Notes under the pieces: model-generated
What the model saw: only the letters and a program-made list of their open reading frames with translations
Told to the model about the DNA's origin: nothing
The model's database searches: none
Program-made: the position numbers and the translations under genes
Shown here: positions 7,931 through 16,822 of the stretch, piece after piece
Numbering within the stretch: the stretch's first letter is position 1
Layout: every line of letters begins with the position of its first letter
DNA from: an uncultured Holophagaceae bacterium
Lineage (GTDB): Bacteria > Acidobacteriota > Holophagae > Holophagales > Holophagaceae
NCBI GenBank assembly: GCA_903857495.1
Contig: CAIOFF010000024.1
Span: forward strand, 1 to 51,203
DNA: 51,203 bases
Direction: 5' to 3'

Positions 7931-10900
7931 TCAGACCAAAGCCTCCGCTTCCCGGAGGTGCACGCTGACCAAGCGGGAGCAGCCAGCCTCTTCCATGGTG
8001 ACGCCGTAGAGGGTATCCGCGGCAACCATGGTGGGCTTCTGGTGGGTGATGACGATGAACTGCGTGTCGGCCTTCATCTTCTGGACCATGGCGGCAAAAC
8101 GACCGACGTTGGCTTCGTCCAGGGGCGCGTCCACCTCGTCCAGCACACAGAAGGGGCTGGGCTTGAAGTGGAAGATGGCGAAGAGCAGCGAGATGGCCGT
8201 CAGCGCCTTCTCGCCGCCACTCAGCAGAGTGAGCGCCTTGGCAGACTTGCCTGGGGGCTGGGCGGTGATCTCGATGCCGCACTCGAGCAGGTTCTTGGGA
8301 TCCTCCAGGCTGAGGTGGGCGCTACCCCCGCCGAAGGCCTCCCGGAAGACCTCCTGGAAGCGCAGGTTCACGTAGTCGAAGGCCTCCCGGAAGCGCTCTT
8401 CGCTGGTGACGTTGATCTCCTGGATGGTGGCTTCCAGGTTGCCGATGGCCTTGGTGACGTCCTCGCGCTGCTCGTCCATGAACGCCAGCCGAGTTTCCGC
8501 CTCCTCCAGCTCCTGGATGGCCAGGGGATTCACGCCGCCCAGCTCCATGCGCCGGCCCTGCAGCTCGTTCAGGCGGGTCTGGTAGACCAGCTCGCCTTCC
8601 TCCCAGGCCTCCCGCTCGGCCTCGCTCAGGCCCGCGAGGAAGGTTGGGACTTCCAGCCCCAGCGCCAGCTCGACTTCCTTGGCCAGGGCCTCCTGGTTGC
8701 CCTGCACCTGGGCTCCGTGGAGCAGCACTTCCTGGTGCTGGGCCCGGGCGTTCTCCAGGGCTTCCTGCAGGTCGCGGGCGTTCCGTTCCTGGACGCGCAG
8801 GGTCTCCATGCCCAGCTCCAGCCTGGGCTGGGCTTCCTGGGCCTGGGCCTGCACGATCTCCCGCTCCTGAAGCAGGGTCTGGGAATCGCTCTCGAGCTCC
8901 GCCAGGCGGACGGTGCAGGCCTCGGCCCGCTCGGCCTGCTCGGTGGACTCGGCCTCCAGCCGCAGGCGCTCGGCCTCCAGGTCGAAGCGGCCCCGCTGGG
9001 TGAGCTGCAGGTGGCGCTCGTGGCCATCCCGCTCGGCCCAGGCGGCGTCCCGGCTGCGGGCGGCCTCCATGCGCTGGTCCCGGCACCCGTCCAGTCGGTG
9101 GCGCGCCTCGCGCACCACGTCCTCCGCGGCCAGGATGGCGGCCTCCAGCGCGACATCGCCGGCCTCCTCGGGATGCTCGTCCAGCTCGCGCAGCAGGCCC
9201 TGGAGCCGCTTGATCTCGGTCTCGATCTGCTCCCACAGCGTGTCGGCACGCTCGCTGGCGGCGCTGATCTCGGCCAGCTGGCCCAGGATGGACGCCTGCT
9301 GGGCCTTCTGGCCTTCGACCCGCCGGTGCAGGGTCCGCAGGTCCTCGTCGATCTCGAGGGAGCGCTCGCGGGCGGCCCGGGCCTCGTCGCCCCCCAGGCC
9401 GCGCCGGGCCTCCAGGTCCTCCAGGCGGTCCAGCAGCGCCTCGCGGGTGCCCCTGGCCTCTTCCTGCTCAGCCCGCAGCTTCAAGGGCGAGGCGGCCGGG
9501 GCGGAGACGCCCAGCTGCAGGGGACCGAAGGGCAGGCGGATGAAGGCGGGTGAGACGAAGGCCAGGTCCGGATGGGCCTGGGCCAGGGCGGGCAGGTCTG
9601 CGTCCCCGCAGTGGAAGGCGCGATCCAGCAGGGCGCCCAGGGGCCGTCCCGCACCGGACCAGCGCACCCGGTCGCGCAGGGGCTCGCAGCCCGCGGGCGC
9701 GGGGGGCGGCGGCAGGGTGGACTCCAGGGCCAGCAGCAGGTGCCCCGGGGCGCCCGAGGCCCGCAGCGCCAGCGTTGCGTCGGCGGAGAGGGACTGCAGC
9801 CAGACCCCCAGCAGTCGCTCAAGGTCCGGGCGCCGGTCTTCGTCCACCGTCAGCTGTTCCACCAGCGCCTCCGGCCGGAAGCCCTGCTCCTTGAGCCAGG
9901 TGAGGCCCTTCTGCAGCTCCGCATCGCCGAAGCTCTTGGCCAGCAGGTCCGAGAGCTGCCGCAGGCGCCGCTCGGCCGCATCCAGCTCCGACTCGGCCCG
10001 GTGATGGTCCTGGGCCAGGGTCCGCTGGGCTTCCTCCAGCGCCTCAGCCCGGCGGCGCTGGTCGAAGGCAGCCTCTTCCGCCTGCTCCAGCTGGCCCAGG
10101 AGGCCCTCGAGGCTCCGCCCCACCTGGGTGGCCTCGGCCTCCAGCCCCTCCAGGCGGGGCGCCCGAATGGACTCCTCGTGGTTGAGCGCGTCGAGGCGCC
10201 CCTCCAGCTGGGCGATCTGGCTCTGGAAGGCCAGCCGCTGCTTCTGGCGCGCCAGGGCCTCCTTCTGGTTCTCGGCCTTCTGCTCCCGGAGGCCCTGCAG
10301 CTCCGCTTCCCGGTGGCGCAGCGCCCCCTGGGCCAGGGCCACGCCCTCTTCGGCCAGGGTCAGCTCCCCTTCCCGCCCGGCGAGCCGCTCCGCCGCATCC
10401 TTGAGCAGGGCCTCGAGGGCCGTGAAGGAGTCCCCGGACTCCGCGAGCCGGTCCACGAGGGCCTGGACGCGCTCTTGCAGGCGGCCCCGCTGGGCCTGGG
10501 CCTCAGTGCGCCGCTCCTCCTGGAAGCTGCGCTCCTGGTCGGCCAGCTGGAGGCGCTGATCCAGGCCGAGGATGGCGCTGGCGCGCCGGGCCTGGGCCTG
10601 CTGCTGCTCGTCCACGGAGAGGCGCAGGGTCTCGACCTCGGAGGCCTTCTCGGAGACCTGCGCAGTCAGCTCGGCCACCCGGCGCTCGGTCTGGTCCAGC
10701 TGGTCGAGGATGCGCTGCTTGGCCGCCTCCAGCTCCACCGCCTTGCCCGCGAGGAGGATGCGCTGGGTGGCCTTGATCTCTGTGTCCAGGTCCTTGGCGC
10801 GGCGGGCCCGGGAGGCCTGGCGGCGCAGGGAGTCCATCTGCTTGTTCAGCTCGTACAGGATGTCATCCAGCCGCTGCAGGTTGGCCCGGGTCTCGTCCAG

Positions 10901-11440
10901 GCGCTTCTCCGCTTCCACGCGGCGCAGCTTGTAGCGCGTGATCCCGGCGGCCTCCTCCAGGAGCACCCGGCGGTCCTTGGGCTTGCTGCTCAGGATGAGG
11001 TCGATCTGGCCCTGCTGGATGAAGCTGTAGGCCCGGGTGCCCATGCCCGTGTCGAGCAGGAGGTCCTGGACATCCTTGAGGCGGGCCTCCCGGCCGTTGA
11101 TGCGGTATTCGCTGCCCGTGTCGCGGTAGAGCCGGCGGGAGATGGTGACCTCCCGGGTCGCGCCGGGCAGGGCCGGATCGGGCATCTCCAGGACGAGCTT
11201 GACCTCCGCCAGGCCCATGGGCCGGCGCTGGGCGGTGCCGCTGAAGATCACGTCCGCCATCTCGGCGCCGCGGAGCATGGAGGGCCGCTGCTCGCCCAGC
11301 ACCCAGGCCAGGCTGTCCGAGATGTTCGACTTCCCGCAGCCGTTCGGTCCCACCACCGCCGTCATGCCCCCCGGGAAGCTCAGCTTCTGGGCATCGGCGA
11401 AGGACTTGAAGCCGTGGAGTTCGAGAGAGATCAGGCGCAC
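7931..11440 (-). CDS. smc: Chromosome segregation protein SMC
   Basis: 1169 aa from a GTG start at 11440 (VRLISLELHGFKSFAD), the position matching the conserved SMC N-terminus; an ATG at 11488 would add 16 unsupported residues. Walker A is GPNGCGKSN (residues 31-39), with the Q-loop segment YSFIQQGQIDLILSSKPKDRR. Long coiled coils rich in E/Q/L/R flank a hinge around residues 510-640. The C-terminal head has the signature LLSGGEKALTAISLLFAIF and Walker B FCVLDEVDAPLDEANV. SMC homodimers with ScpA/ScpB compact and segregate the chromosome; the kleisin genes are not in this window. It is transcribed alone, divergently from the pilus operon. The hinge region is Pro/Ala-rich and looks diverged. 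Confidence 0.96.
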   Translation of the reverse strand: MRLISLELHGFKSFADAQKLSFPGGMTAVVGPNGCGKSNISDSLAWVLGEQRPSMLRGAEMADVIFSGTAQRRPMGLAEVKLVLEMPDPALPGATREVTISRRLYRDTGSEYRINGREARLKDVQDLLLDTGMGTRAYSFIQQGQIDLILSSKPKDRRVLLEEAAGITRYKLRRVEAEKRLDETRANLQRLDDILYELNKQMDSLRRQASRARRAKDLDTEIKATQRILLAGKAVELEAAKQRILDQLDQTERRVAELTAQVSEKASEVETLRLSVDEQQQAQARRASAILGLDQRLQLADQERSFQEERRTEAQAQRGRLQERVQALVDRLAESGDSFTALEALLKDAAERLAGREGELTLAEEGVALAQGALRHREAELQGLREQKAENQKEALARQKQRLAFQSQIAQLEGRLDALNHEESIRAPRLEGLEAEATQVGRSLEGLLGQLEQAEEAAFDQRRRAEALEEAQRTLAQDHHRAESELDAAERRLRQLSDLLAKSFGDAELQKGLTWLKEQGFRPEALVEQLTVDEDRRPDLERLLGVWLQSLSADATLALRASGAPGHLLLALESTLPPPPAPAGCEPLRDRVRWSGAGRPLGALLDRAFHCGDADLPALAQAHPDLAFVSPAFIRLPFGPLQLGVSAPAASPLKLRAEQEEARGTREALLDRLEDLEARRGLGGDEARAARERSLEIDEDLRTLHRRVEGQKAQQASILGQLAEISAASERADTLWEQIETEIKRLQGLLRELDEHPEEAGDVALEAAILAAEDVVREARHRLDGCRDQRMEAARSRDAAWAERDGHERHLQLTQRGRFDLEAERLRLEAESTEQAERAEACTVRLAELESDSQTLLQEREIVQAQAQEAQPRLELGMETLRVQERNARDLQEALENARAQHQEVLLHGAQVQGNQEALAKEVELALGLEVPTFLAGLSEAEREAWEEGELVYQTRLNELQGRRMELGGVNPLAIQELEEAETRLAFMDEQREDVTKAIGNLEATIQEINVTSEERFREAFDYVNLRFQEVFREAFGGGSAHLSLEDPKNLLECGIEITAQPPGKSAKALTLLSGGEKALTAISLLFAIFHFKPSPFCVLDEVDAPLDEANVGRFAAMVQKMKADTQFIVITHQKPTMVAADTLYGVTMEEAGCSRLVSVHLREAEALV

Positions 11441-11532
11441 GAGTCGGGCGCTCCGGGAAAGGTGGCTGGGAACATCTCCCCCCATCATTTCACACCTGAG
11501 AGGAGTTCTGCCCGAGGGAGCCCACGGGCCTC

Positions 11533-11561
11533 TTGGGAATCGACCGGAAGCCCGGTAGACT
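11533..11561 (+). promoter_or_regulatory. Candidate sigma-70 promoter of the pilus/secretion operon
   Basis: TTGGGA (11533-11538) and TAGACT (11556-11561) are separated by exactly 17 nt. Each matches the -35/-10 consensus at four of six positions. It lies in the 256-nt gap between divergent smc and the pilM-like gene, about 135 nt upstream of the GTG start at 11697, so the leader would be long. This was identified by eye only. Confidence 0.4.
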
Positions 11562-11696
11562 TGGGTGTTCCCAGGCCCGTCAGGAGATACCTGTGCAGCC
11601 GTACCCAGCCCCCCACTCAGAACCTGCGCCCCCTGCCTGGGCGGAGTCTCATGGGTGTCGGACCGAAGCTGGCCAGGTCCTGACTCAGGACTACCG

Positions 11697-12428
11697 GTGA
11701 AGTTCTCCCTGCTCGCCCCTCCCGACGCTTCCCTGCTCTGGCTGGAGGCTCATCGCGTGCTGGCCGGCCCCTTCCGGGCGCCCATCCAGGGGCTTCCCGA
11801 CGAGGCACAGCTGCTGCCGGCCCTGTCCGCCCTGCCCGCCGGCCCCACCAAGTGGGTGGTGGATGACCTCTGGACACCCTCCCTGCTGCTGAGGGACCTC
11901 ACGGAGCTCCCCAAGGGCGCCGAGGCCCAGGAAGGCTTCCTCCGCTGGCGCTTCGCCCAGGCCCTGGCGCTGGAGTCACCCCATTTCGTCCAGGCCCTGG
12001 AGGTGGAACCCGGCACCTGGCTGGCCTCGGGCATCCAGGAGGACTTCCGGGAGAGCATCCTGCAGCTGGGTTTCCGCCTGGACCGCACCCTGCACGGACT
12101 CACCCCGCGCTGGCTGCACCTCTACAACCTGCTGGCCCCGTCGCTTGCCCTGCCCGGCATCCTGCTGTCCCTGAGTCCCGCCGACTCCGGGCGCTATGCG
12201 GGCACCCTCGTCGCCTGGGGCCGGACCCTCTGCCTGCTGCGGCAGTGGTCCGAACCCCTGGATCCCGAAGGCTGGATGGAGGAGCGCATCGCGCCCAGCG
12301 CCGCCTTCCTCCAGCGCGAGTCGAGGACTCCGCAGCAGCTGGTGATCTGGGGCGCCACCACTTGGCCCGAGAGCAGCATGCCCACTCGCTTCCTCGATGA
12401 GCGGTTCGCGCTCGGGGAGACGCGCTGA
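11697..12428 (+). CDS. Short PilM/GspL-like protein at the head of the pilus operon
   Basis: 243 aa from GTG 11697 (VKFSLLAPPDASLLW) behind a CAGGA ribosome-binding site. It occupies the pilM position before pilN, pilO and pilP. Similarity to PilM is weak but visible in the layout: KWVVDDLW, then FLRWRFAQALALESPHF (PilM proteins have an LRWRlkksLPf-type helix), LTPRWLHLYNLLAP (PilM 'Pas.al.NL') and a C-terminal RQWSEPLD strand. At 243 aa it is about 100 residues shorter than typical PilM, and I cannot see the phosphate loops of the actin-like ATP-binding core, so it may not bind ATP. In known systems PilM is a cytoplasmic ring that recruits the PilN N-terminus. Its stop overlaps the pilN start by one base (TGATG). 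Confidence 0.55.
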   Translation: MKFSLLAPPDASLLWLEAHRVLAGPFRAPIQGLPDEAQLLPALSALPAGPTKWVVDDLWTPSLLLRDLTELPKGAEAQEGFLRWRFAQALALESPHFVQALEVEPGTWLASGIQEDFRESILQLGFRLDRTLHGLTPRWLHLYNLLAPSLALPGILLSLSPADSGRYAGTLVAWGRTLCLLRQWSEPLDPEGWMEERIAPSAAFLQRESRTPQQLVIWGATTWPESSMPTRFLDERFALGETR

Positions 12429-13225
12429 TGGCCGTTCCTGTCCTCCAACTGAACCTGGCCCCCCGCCCCAGCCTCTGGCGCCAGCGGCACAAGGCCTTCG
12501 GGTGGGCTGCCGTCGCCATCGGGAGCCTGCTCCTGCTCGGGAGCATCGGCTTCACCTGGCGGGCGTATTCCCAGGCCAGCCGCGCCGGCCGGGACGCAGT
12601 CAGCCTCACCGAGGAGGCCAAGCGCGCCTCCCGGCAGGAGCAGCAGCTGCAGTCTTCCCTCCAGGACATGGACGCGGGCAAGGAGCAGGCCCGCTGGAAG
12701 GTCGCCGAGAAGATCCTCCAGGAGCGCAGCCTGCCCTGGTCCCGCCTCACCGCTGAGCTAGAGCAGTGCATGGTTCCCGACATGCGGCTGAAGGGGATCC
12801 AGCGCGCCCGCAGCAACAACCAGCAGGTGCTCATGAAGCTCAAGGGCGAGGCCCGGACCCGCGAGGCCGAAGCCGCCTTCGTCGAGGCCCTGCGGGGCAC
12901 GCCGGTCTTCGCGCAGGTGGTGCTGGAGCGCGAATCCGAGCGCACCGGCGGCGGCTGGGACTTCGAGCTCAGCCTGCCCGCCGCGCCCATCCCGCCTCCC
13001 TTCCTGGTCAAGGTGATCAAGCAGGGCGTTCCCGCCCCCCCTGTGGCCAAGGCCGTCGCCCGCCCCGTGGCCGTCGCAGCGCCCCTCCGTCCCACCCCGG
13101 CGCCGGTACCCCAGCCCGCCTTCAAGCCGGCGCCTGCGGCCCCGGGCGCCCCCAGCGAGGAAGAGCCCCCCTACGGGCCTCGCCGCCCCCGCGTGCGCCC
13201 CTCTCTGCCGAGGAACCCGCAATGA
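12428..13225 (+). CDS. pilN: PilN-like type IV pilus inner-membrane assembly protein
   Basis: 265 aa. The start MAVPVLQLNLAPRP carries the short conserved 'INLLP'-like N-terminal motif (LNLAPRP) that binds PilM in known systems. One transmembrane helix follows (about residues 27-45, WAAVAIGSLLLLGSIGF), then a periplasmic coiled coil (SLTEEAKRASRQEQQLQ) and a ferredoxin-like PilN domain. The last ~75 residues form a Pro/Ala/Arg-rich tail (VAKAVARPVAVAAP... RRPRVRP) absent from typical PilN (~180-200 aa). Overlaps the pilO start by 4 nt. GspL-like function in a type II-type secretion system is the alternative reading, given the secretin and pseudopilin downstream. Confidence 0.75.
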   Translation: MAVPVLQLNLAPRPSLWRQRHKAFGWAAVAIGSLLLLGSIGFTWRAYSQASRAGRDAVSLTEEAKRASRQEQQLQSSLQDMDAGKEQARWKVAEKILQERSLPWSRLTAELEQCMVPDMRLKGIQRARSNNQQVLMKLKGEARTREAEAAFVEALRGTPVFAQVVLERESERTGGGWDFELSLPAAPIPPPFLVKVIKQGVPAPPVAKAVARPVAVAAPLRPTPAPVPQPAFKPAPAAPGAPSEEEPPYGPRRPRVRPSLPRNPQ

Positions 13226-13803
13226 CCAGTCCCTTGCGCGCGAGCCGCCTCCGCCTCGCCCTGGGCGCCCTGGGCGCGGTGCTCGGCTTGGGCGTGGCCC
13301 TCTTCCTCCTGCCGGACGCCTCCCAGCAGCTGAACCAGCAGCTGAAGGCCCGGCGCTCAGCCGAGCTCGCGCGGAATCAGCAGGTCCAGCAGCTCCAAGA
13401 GCTGCAGCTCCTGGCGGACCGCCTCCGGCGCGGCCGGGAGACCCTGGCCGACCTGGAGACCCGCCTGCCCCGCGGCTCGGCGGGAGAGCTGCAGTGGAAC
13501 CTCAGCAAGACCCTGCACCTGCTGGCCAAGAAGCACGGGCTGCGCCTGCAGAACGTGAAATACGGCGTGCCCAGCCGGGAGGGCGCCCGCGGCAGCGACC
13601 TCGAGGCGGTGGAAGTCGAGTTCGTGGCCCTGGGCCTCTACACCAACCACAAGGCCTTCATGCTTGAGCTCGAGGGCTCCGGCCTGCCCTTCGCGGTCCG
13701 CGATGGGCGCCTGGAAGAGAGCCCTGAGGGCGCCCGGCTCAACATCGTGCTCCGGGCATTCAGGAAGGCTGGCGCCCCCGAGCGCGAGGAGGGCGAAGCA
13801 TGA
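13222..13803 (+). CDS. pilO: PilO-like type IV pilus inner-membrane assembly protein
   Basis: 193 aa. One N-terminal transmembrane helix (about residues 11-32, LALGALGAVLGLGVALFLLP), a periplasmic coiled coil (QQLNQQLKARRSAELARNQQ) and a C-terminal ferredoxin-like domain with the PilO pattern LLAKKHGLRLQNVKYG and GLYTNHKAFMLELEGS. PilO pairs with PilN in the periplasm to align the inner-membrane platform with the secretin. It overlaps both neighbours by 4 nt (ATGA), as expected for subunits made in fixed ratio. Confidence 0.8.
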   Translation: MTSPLRASRLRLALGALGAVLGLGVALFLLPDASQQLNQQLKARRSAELARNQQVQQLQELQLLADRLRRGRETLADLETRLPRGSAGELQWNLSKTLHLLAKKHGLRLQNVKYGVPSREGARGSDLEAVEVEFVALGLYTNHKAFMLELEGSGLPFAVRDGRLEESPEGARLNIVLRAFRKAGAPEREEGEA

Positions 13804-14459
13804 GCGCCACCCCCGCCCGCGGCACCGACCTCCAGGGCATGCTCCAGGAGCTCCGCGCCAACCGCAAGACCCAGCTGGCCCTCGCCGGCTTTGCCGTGGT
13901 CATCAGCTACTTCCTCTACACGGTCTTCGCCCCGGATACCCCCAAGGGCCGCCGCCCCGGCGAGGCCCGCGCCGCCGCCAACCTCGACTCCCGGCAGCTC
14001 CAGGGGCTGCGCCGGCTGCCAGACCTCGCCGCACTCGACAAGGCGGGCGAGCTGCCGCCGAAGCCCAAGATCCTGCGGGACCTCTTCGTGTTCGAGTCCC
14101 CGATCCCGCCCCCGACCAAGCCCCCGCCGCCGCCTCCGCCGCCCCCACCCCCGCCGACTGCCGCAGAGCTGGAGGCCCAGCGGCTGGCCCAGGCCAAGTC
14201 CGCGGAGTTCGCAGGCCGCCCCCAGGACCTCCGCTACCTCGGGTTCTTCAAGGGCAGTCCCTCCGGTCCCGTGGGCGCCTTCATGAAGGGTGAGGAGCCC
14301 GTCACGCTGGCCCAGGGCTCGCTCCTCAAGGAACGCTGGAAGCTGGTCTCCATCCTCGACACCAAGGCCGAATTCCAGAACACCAAGTATCCGGACCTCC
14401 GCGTGGTGCTGGAGGTCCGCGAGGCCACCGGCAGCGCTGCCGTGACGAACCAATTCTGA
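13800..14459 (+). CDS. pilP: PilP-like pilot protein with a 12-proline run
   Basis: 219 aa. It has one transmembrane segment (residues 23-41, TQLALAGFAVVISYFLYTV) rather than the lipoprotein signal usual in PilP. A proline-rich linker holds twelve consecutive prolines (residues 108-119, nt 14121-14156), followed by a helix and a C-terminal beta domain (YLGFFKGSPSGPVGAF, LKERWKLVSILDTKAEF) resembling the PilP/GspC homology-region domain that contacts the secretin N0 domain. The poly-Pro stretch should span part of the periplasm and would need EF-P for efficient translation. Gene order and the beta domain support PilP; GspC is the closest alternative. Confidence 0.72.
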   Translation: MSATPARGTDLQGMLQELRANRKTQLALAGFAVVISYFLYTVFAPDTPKGRRPGEARAAANLDSRQLQGLRRLPDLAALDKAGELPPKPKILRDLFVFESPIPPPTKPPPPPPPPPPPPTAAELEAQRLAQAKSAEFAGRPQDLRYLGFFKGSPSGPVGAFMKGEEPVTLAQGSLLKERWKLVSILDTKAEFQNTKYPDLRVVLEVREATGSAAVTNQF

Positions 14460-14476
14460 TCCGAAGGACGCCCCCG

Positions 14477-16822
14477 ATGCCGACTCCCTCCTTCGCCCTG
14501 CTTCGCAAACCCCTGATGGCGGCCGCCCTCCTGCTGCTGGCCCTCGGCTGCAGCCTGCACCGGGCCAACAAGGCCTTCGATGAAGGCCGCTACGACGATG
14601 CAGTGGTCGAGTACCGCGCCGCACTCCGCAGCGATCCCTCCAACACCAAGGCCCGGATCGGCATCAAGCGGTCCTCCCAGCGGGCCGCCGAAGGGCACCT
14701 GTCCCTGGCCCGCCAGGCCGATGCGAAGGGCTATACCGACACGGTCCTCGCCGAGGTCCGCAAGGCCCTGGTGCTCGACGCAGACAACCAGATCGCCCAG
14801 GACTGGCTCATGAAGCTGGAGCAGAAGGCGGCCCGGGAGAAGGCCGAGGTGGATTCCGCCGAGGATCTGGATGTCATGAAGGTCAAGGCTGACGCCACCA
14901 ACGTCGTCCAGCTCAATCCGCGCTCCCTGGATGGCTTCGACCTGAACTTCAGTCGGCGCACCAGCCTCAAAGAGATCTTCGGCACCCTGAGCAAGGCCTC
15001 CGGCGTGAACATCATCACGCACACGTCCTTCCAGGATCAGGCCATCTCCATCGATCTGCGGGGACTGCCCTTCCAGCGGGTGCTGGACACGCTGATGCTC
15101 CAGAACGACCTGTTCTTCAAGGTGATCGACAAGAACACCATCATGATCTTCAAGGCCACGCCCCAGAACCGGGAGCAGTTCGAGAACCAGATCATCAAGA
15201 CCTACTACCTCTCGAACGCGGATCCCAACGAGCTGCGCTCCACCCTGACCACCATCAATCCCCAGCTGCGCGTCTTCACGGACAAGCGCATCAACGCGCT
15301 CATTGTCAAGGCGAAGCCCCTCGAGCTCGCCATCGTGGATCAGGTCATCCGCACGCTGGACAAGCCCAAGGCCGAGGTCATGGTCTACCTCGAGCTCATG
15401 GAGGTCACCGAGAACAGCCTCCAGCAGGTGGGCCTGCTGCCGGTGGTGAACGCCACCGACTCCGGCGGCACCTTCCGCATGGGCGCCACCACGGTGAACA
15501 ACACCTCGGGCATGAACACCAACTCCGGCTTCACCAAGATCCACACGGCGGACATCCGCGTGCTGTTCCCGAACCTCGCCCTGGATTTCCTCAAGAGCAA
15601 TGGCGATGCCCGGCTGGTGGCGAGTCCCAACGTGCGTGTCCTCTCCGGCGAGTCGGGTGAAGTCAACATCGGCGAGAAGATCTCCACCACCCAGAGCTCC
15701 CTCAACCTGCCGACCACCGGGGGGACCACGTCCAGCACCGCCGCGTCCTCCCTGCTGAGTGGCACGGCCCAGACCTCCTACTCCTACGAGGATGTGGGCG
15801 TGAAGATCAAGGTGAAGCCCCGGGTCCACAACAACGGCGAGATCACCCTCGAGATCGAGAGCGCGGTGACCACCTTGAAGTCGGGCTCCACACCCGGGCG
15901 CCCCGACCTCGGCAAGCGCGAGATCAAGACCCAGACCCGGCTGCGGGACGGCGAGACGGCCATCTTCGGCGGCCTGCTCAAGGACGAGGAGCAGAAGTCC
16001 CTCCAGGGCATCTGGGGCCTCTCGGACATCCCCATCATCGGCCGCCTCATTGGCAACACCAACAACAGCAAGGCCAAGACCGACGTGATCCTCACCATCC
16101 GCGCGGTGCTGGTGCGCAAGCCCGTGATCTCGGAACAGGACATGGCCCCCTTCAATCCTGAGGAGGCGGCCTCCAAGGCGGGTCCGTTCTCGCCCGAGCC
16201 CGTCAAGAAGGCGCCCGCGCCCAAGCCGGTCCCACCGGTGGTGGCGCCCAAGCCAGCGGTGCCGACTGCCCCGGCCGTCGCTCCCGCCACCCCACCGGTC
16301 GCTCCCGCAGTCGAGGCCACCCCCAAGCCGTCAACCCCGCAAGAACAGCCCGCGCTGCCCACGGTTCCCCCCTCGGACGCCATCCAGGAGAAGAAGCCTG
16401 GCATCCCGAGCGACGCTCCCCCCGCCCCCTCGGACCTGGTGATCTTCATGTCGCCCGTGGCCTCCGAGATCAAGGTCGGCCAGAGAGCGCGCATCACCCT
16501 CACCGTGAGCGGCGGCCAGGGCCTCACTTCCGGCACCCTCGAGGTCCGACTGCCCCCGGGCCTGCGGCTCCAGACCGTCACCCCCGGCGAGTTCCTCTCG
16601 GGCGAAGGCGGCGGCCTCGAGCAGTTCCCTGGCAAGGACGGCCTCCTCAAACTGGTCTTCCGGCGCAGCGCCACCGGCACTGACGCCGGGCCTTTCGCCA
16701 CGCTGGAGTTCGAGGGCCTGACGGCCGGCAACGCGCCTGTCCTCATCCAGAGCGGGCAGTTCCTCATCGGCACTGGACCCATCTCCGGGCGGTGGTCCAA
16801 CGCGCTCGTGACGGTGCAGTGA
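14477..16822 (+). CDS. GspD/PilQ-family secretin lipoprotein with TPR and C-terminal cohesin-like domain
   Basis: 781 aa. Lipoprotein signal with lipobox LALGC (Cys25). Order of domains: TPR-like helices (about 30-115, ANKAFDEGRYDDAVVEYRAA), STN/N0-type domain (about 155-230, LNFSRRTSLKEIFGTLSKAS), N1 domain (about 240-310), secretin barrel (about 310-560, with RLVASPNVRVLSGESGEVNIGE and VGVKIKVKPRVHNNGEITLEIE, GLLKDEEQKSLQGIWGLSDIP), a Pro/Ala/Val-rich linker (about 570-650) and a C-terminal beta domain (about 655-781, SEIKVGQRARITLTVSGG... FATLEFEGLTAG) resembling cohesin/BACON-like modules. Secretins form the outer-membrane channel for pili or type II substrates. The N-terminal TPR and C-terminal cohesin-like parts replace the AMIN domains of classical PilQ. 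Starts 17 nt after pilP. Confidence 0.88.
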   Translation: MPTPSFALLRKPLMAAALLLLALGCSLHRANKAFDEGRYDDAVVEYRAALRSDPSNTKARIGIKRSSQRAAEGHLSLARQADAKGYTDTVLAEVRKALVLDADNQIAQDWLMKLEQKAAREKAEVDSAEDLDVMKVKADATNVVQLNPRSLDGFDLNFSRRTSLKEIFGTLSKASGVNIITHTSFQDQAISIDLRGLPFQRVLDTLMLQNDLFFKVIDKNTIMIFKATPQNREQFENQIIKTYYLSNADPNELRSTLTTINPQLRVFTDKRINALIVKAKPLELAIVDQVIRTLDKPKAEVMVYLELMEVTENSLQQVGLLPVVNATDSGGTFRMGATTVNNTSGMNTNSGFTKIHTADIRVLFPNLALDFLKSNGDARLVASPNVRVLSGESGEVNIGEKISTTQSSLNLPTTGGTTSSTAASSLLSGTAQTSYSYEDVGVKIKVKPRVHNNGEITLEIESAVTTLKSGSTPGRPDLGKREIKTQTRLRDGETAIFGGLLKDEEQKSLQGIWGLSDIPIIGRLIGNTNNSKAKTDVILTIRAVLVRKPVISEQDMAPFNPEEAASKAGPFSPEPVKKAPAPKPVPPVVAPKPAVPTAPAVAPATPPVAPAVEATPKPSTPQEQPALPTVPPSDAIQEKKPGIPSDAPPAPSDLVIFMSPVASEIKVGQRARITLTVSGGQGLTSGTLEVRLPPGLRLQTVTPGEFLSGEGGGLEQFPGKDGLLKLVFRRSATGTDAGPFATLEFEGLTAGNAPVLIQSGQFLIGTGPISGRWSNALVTVQ

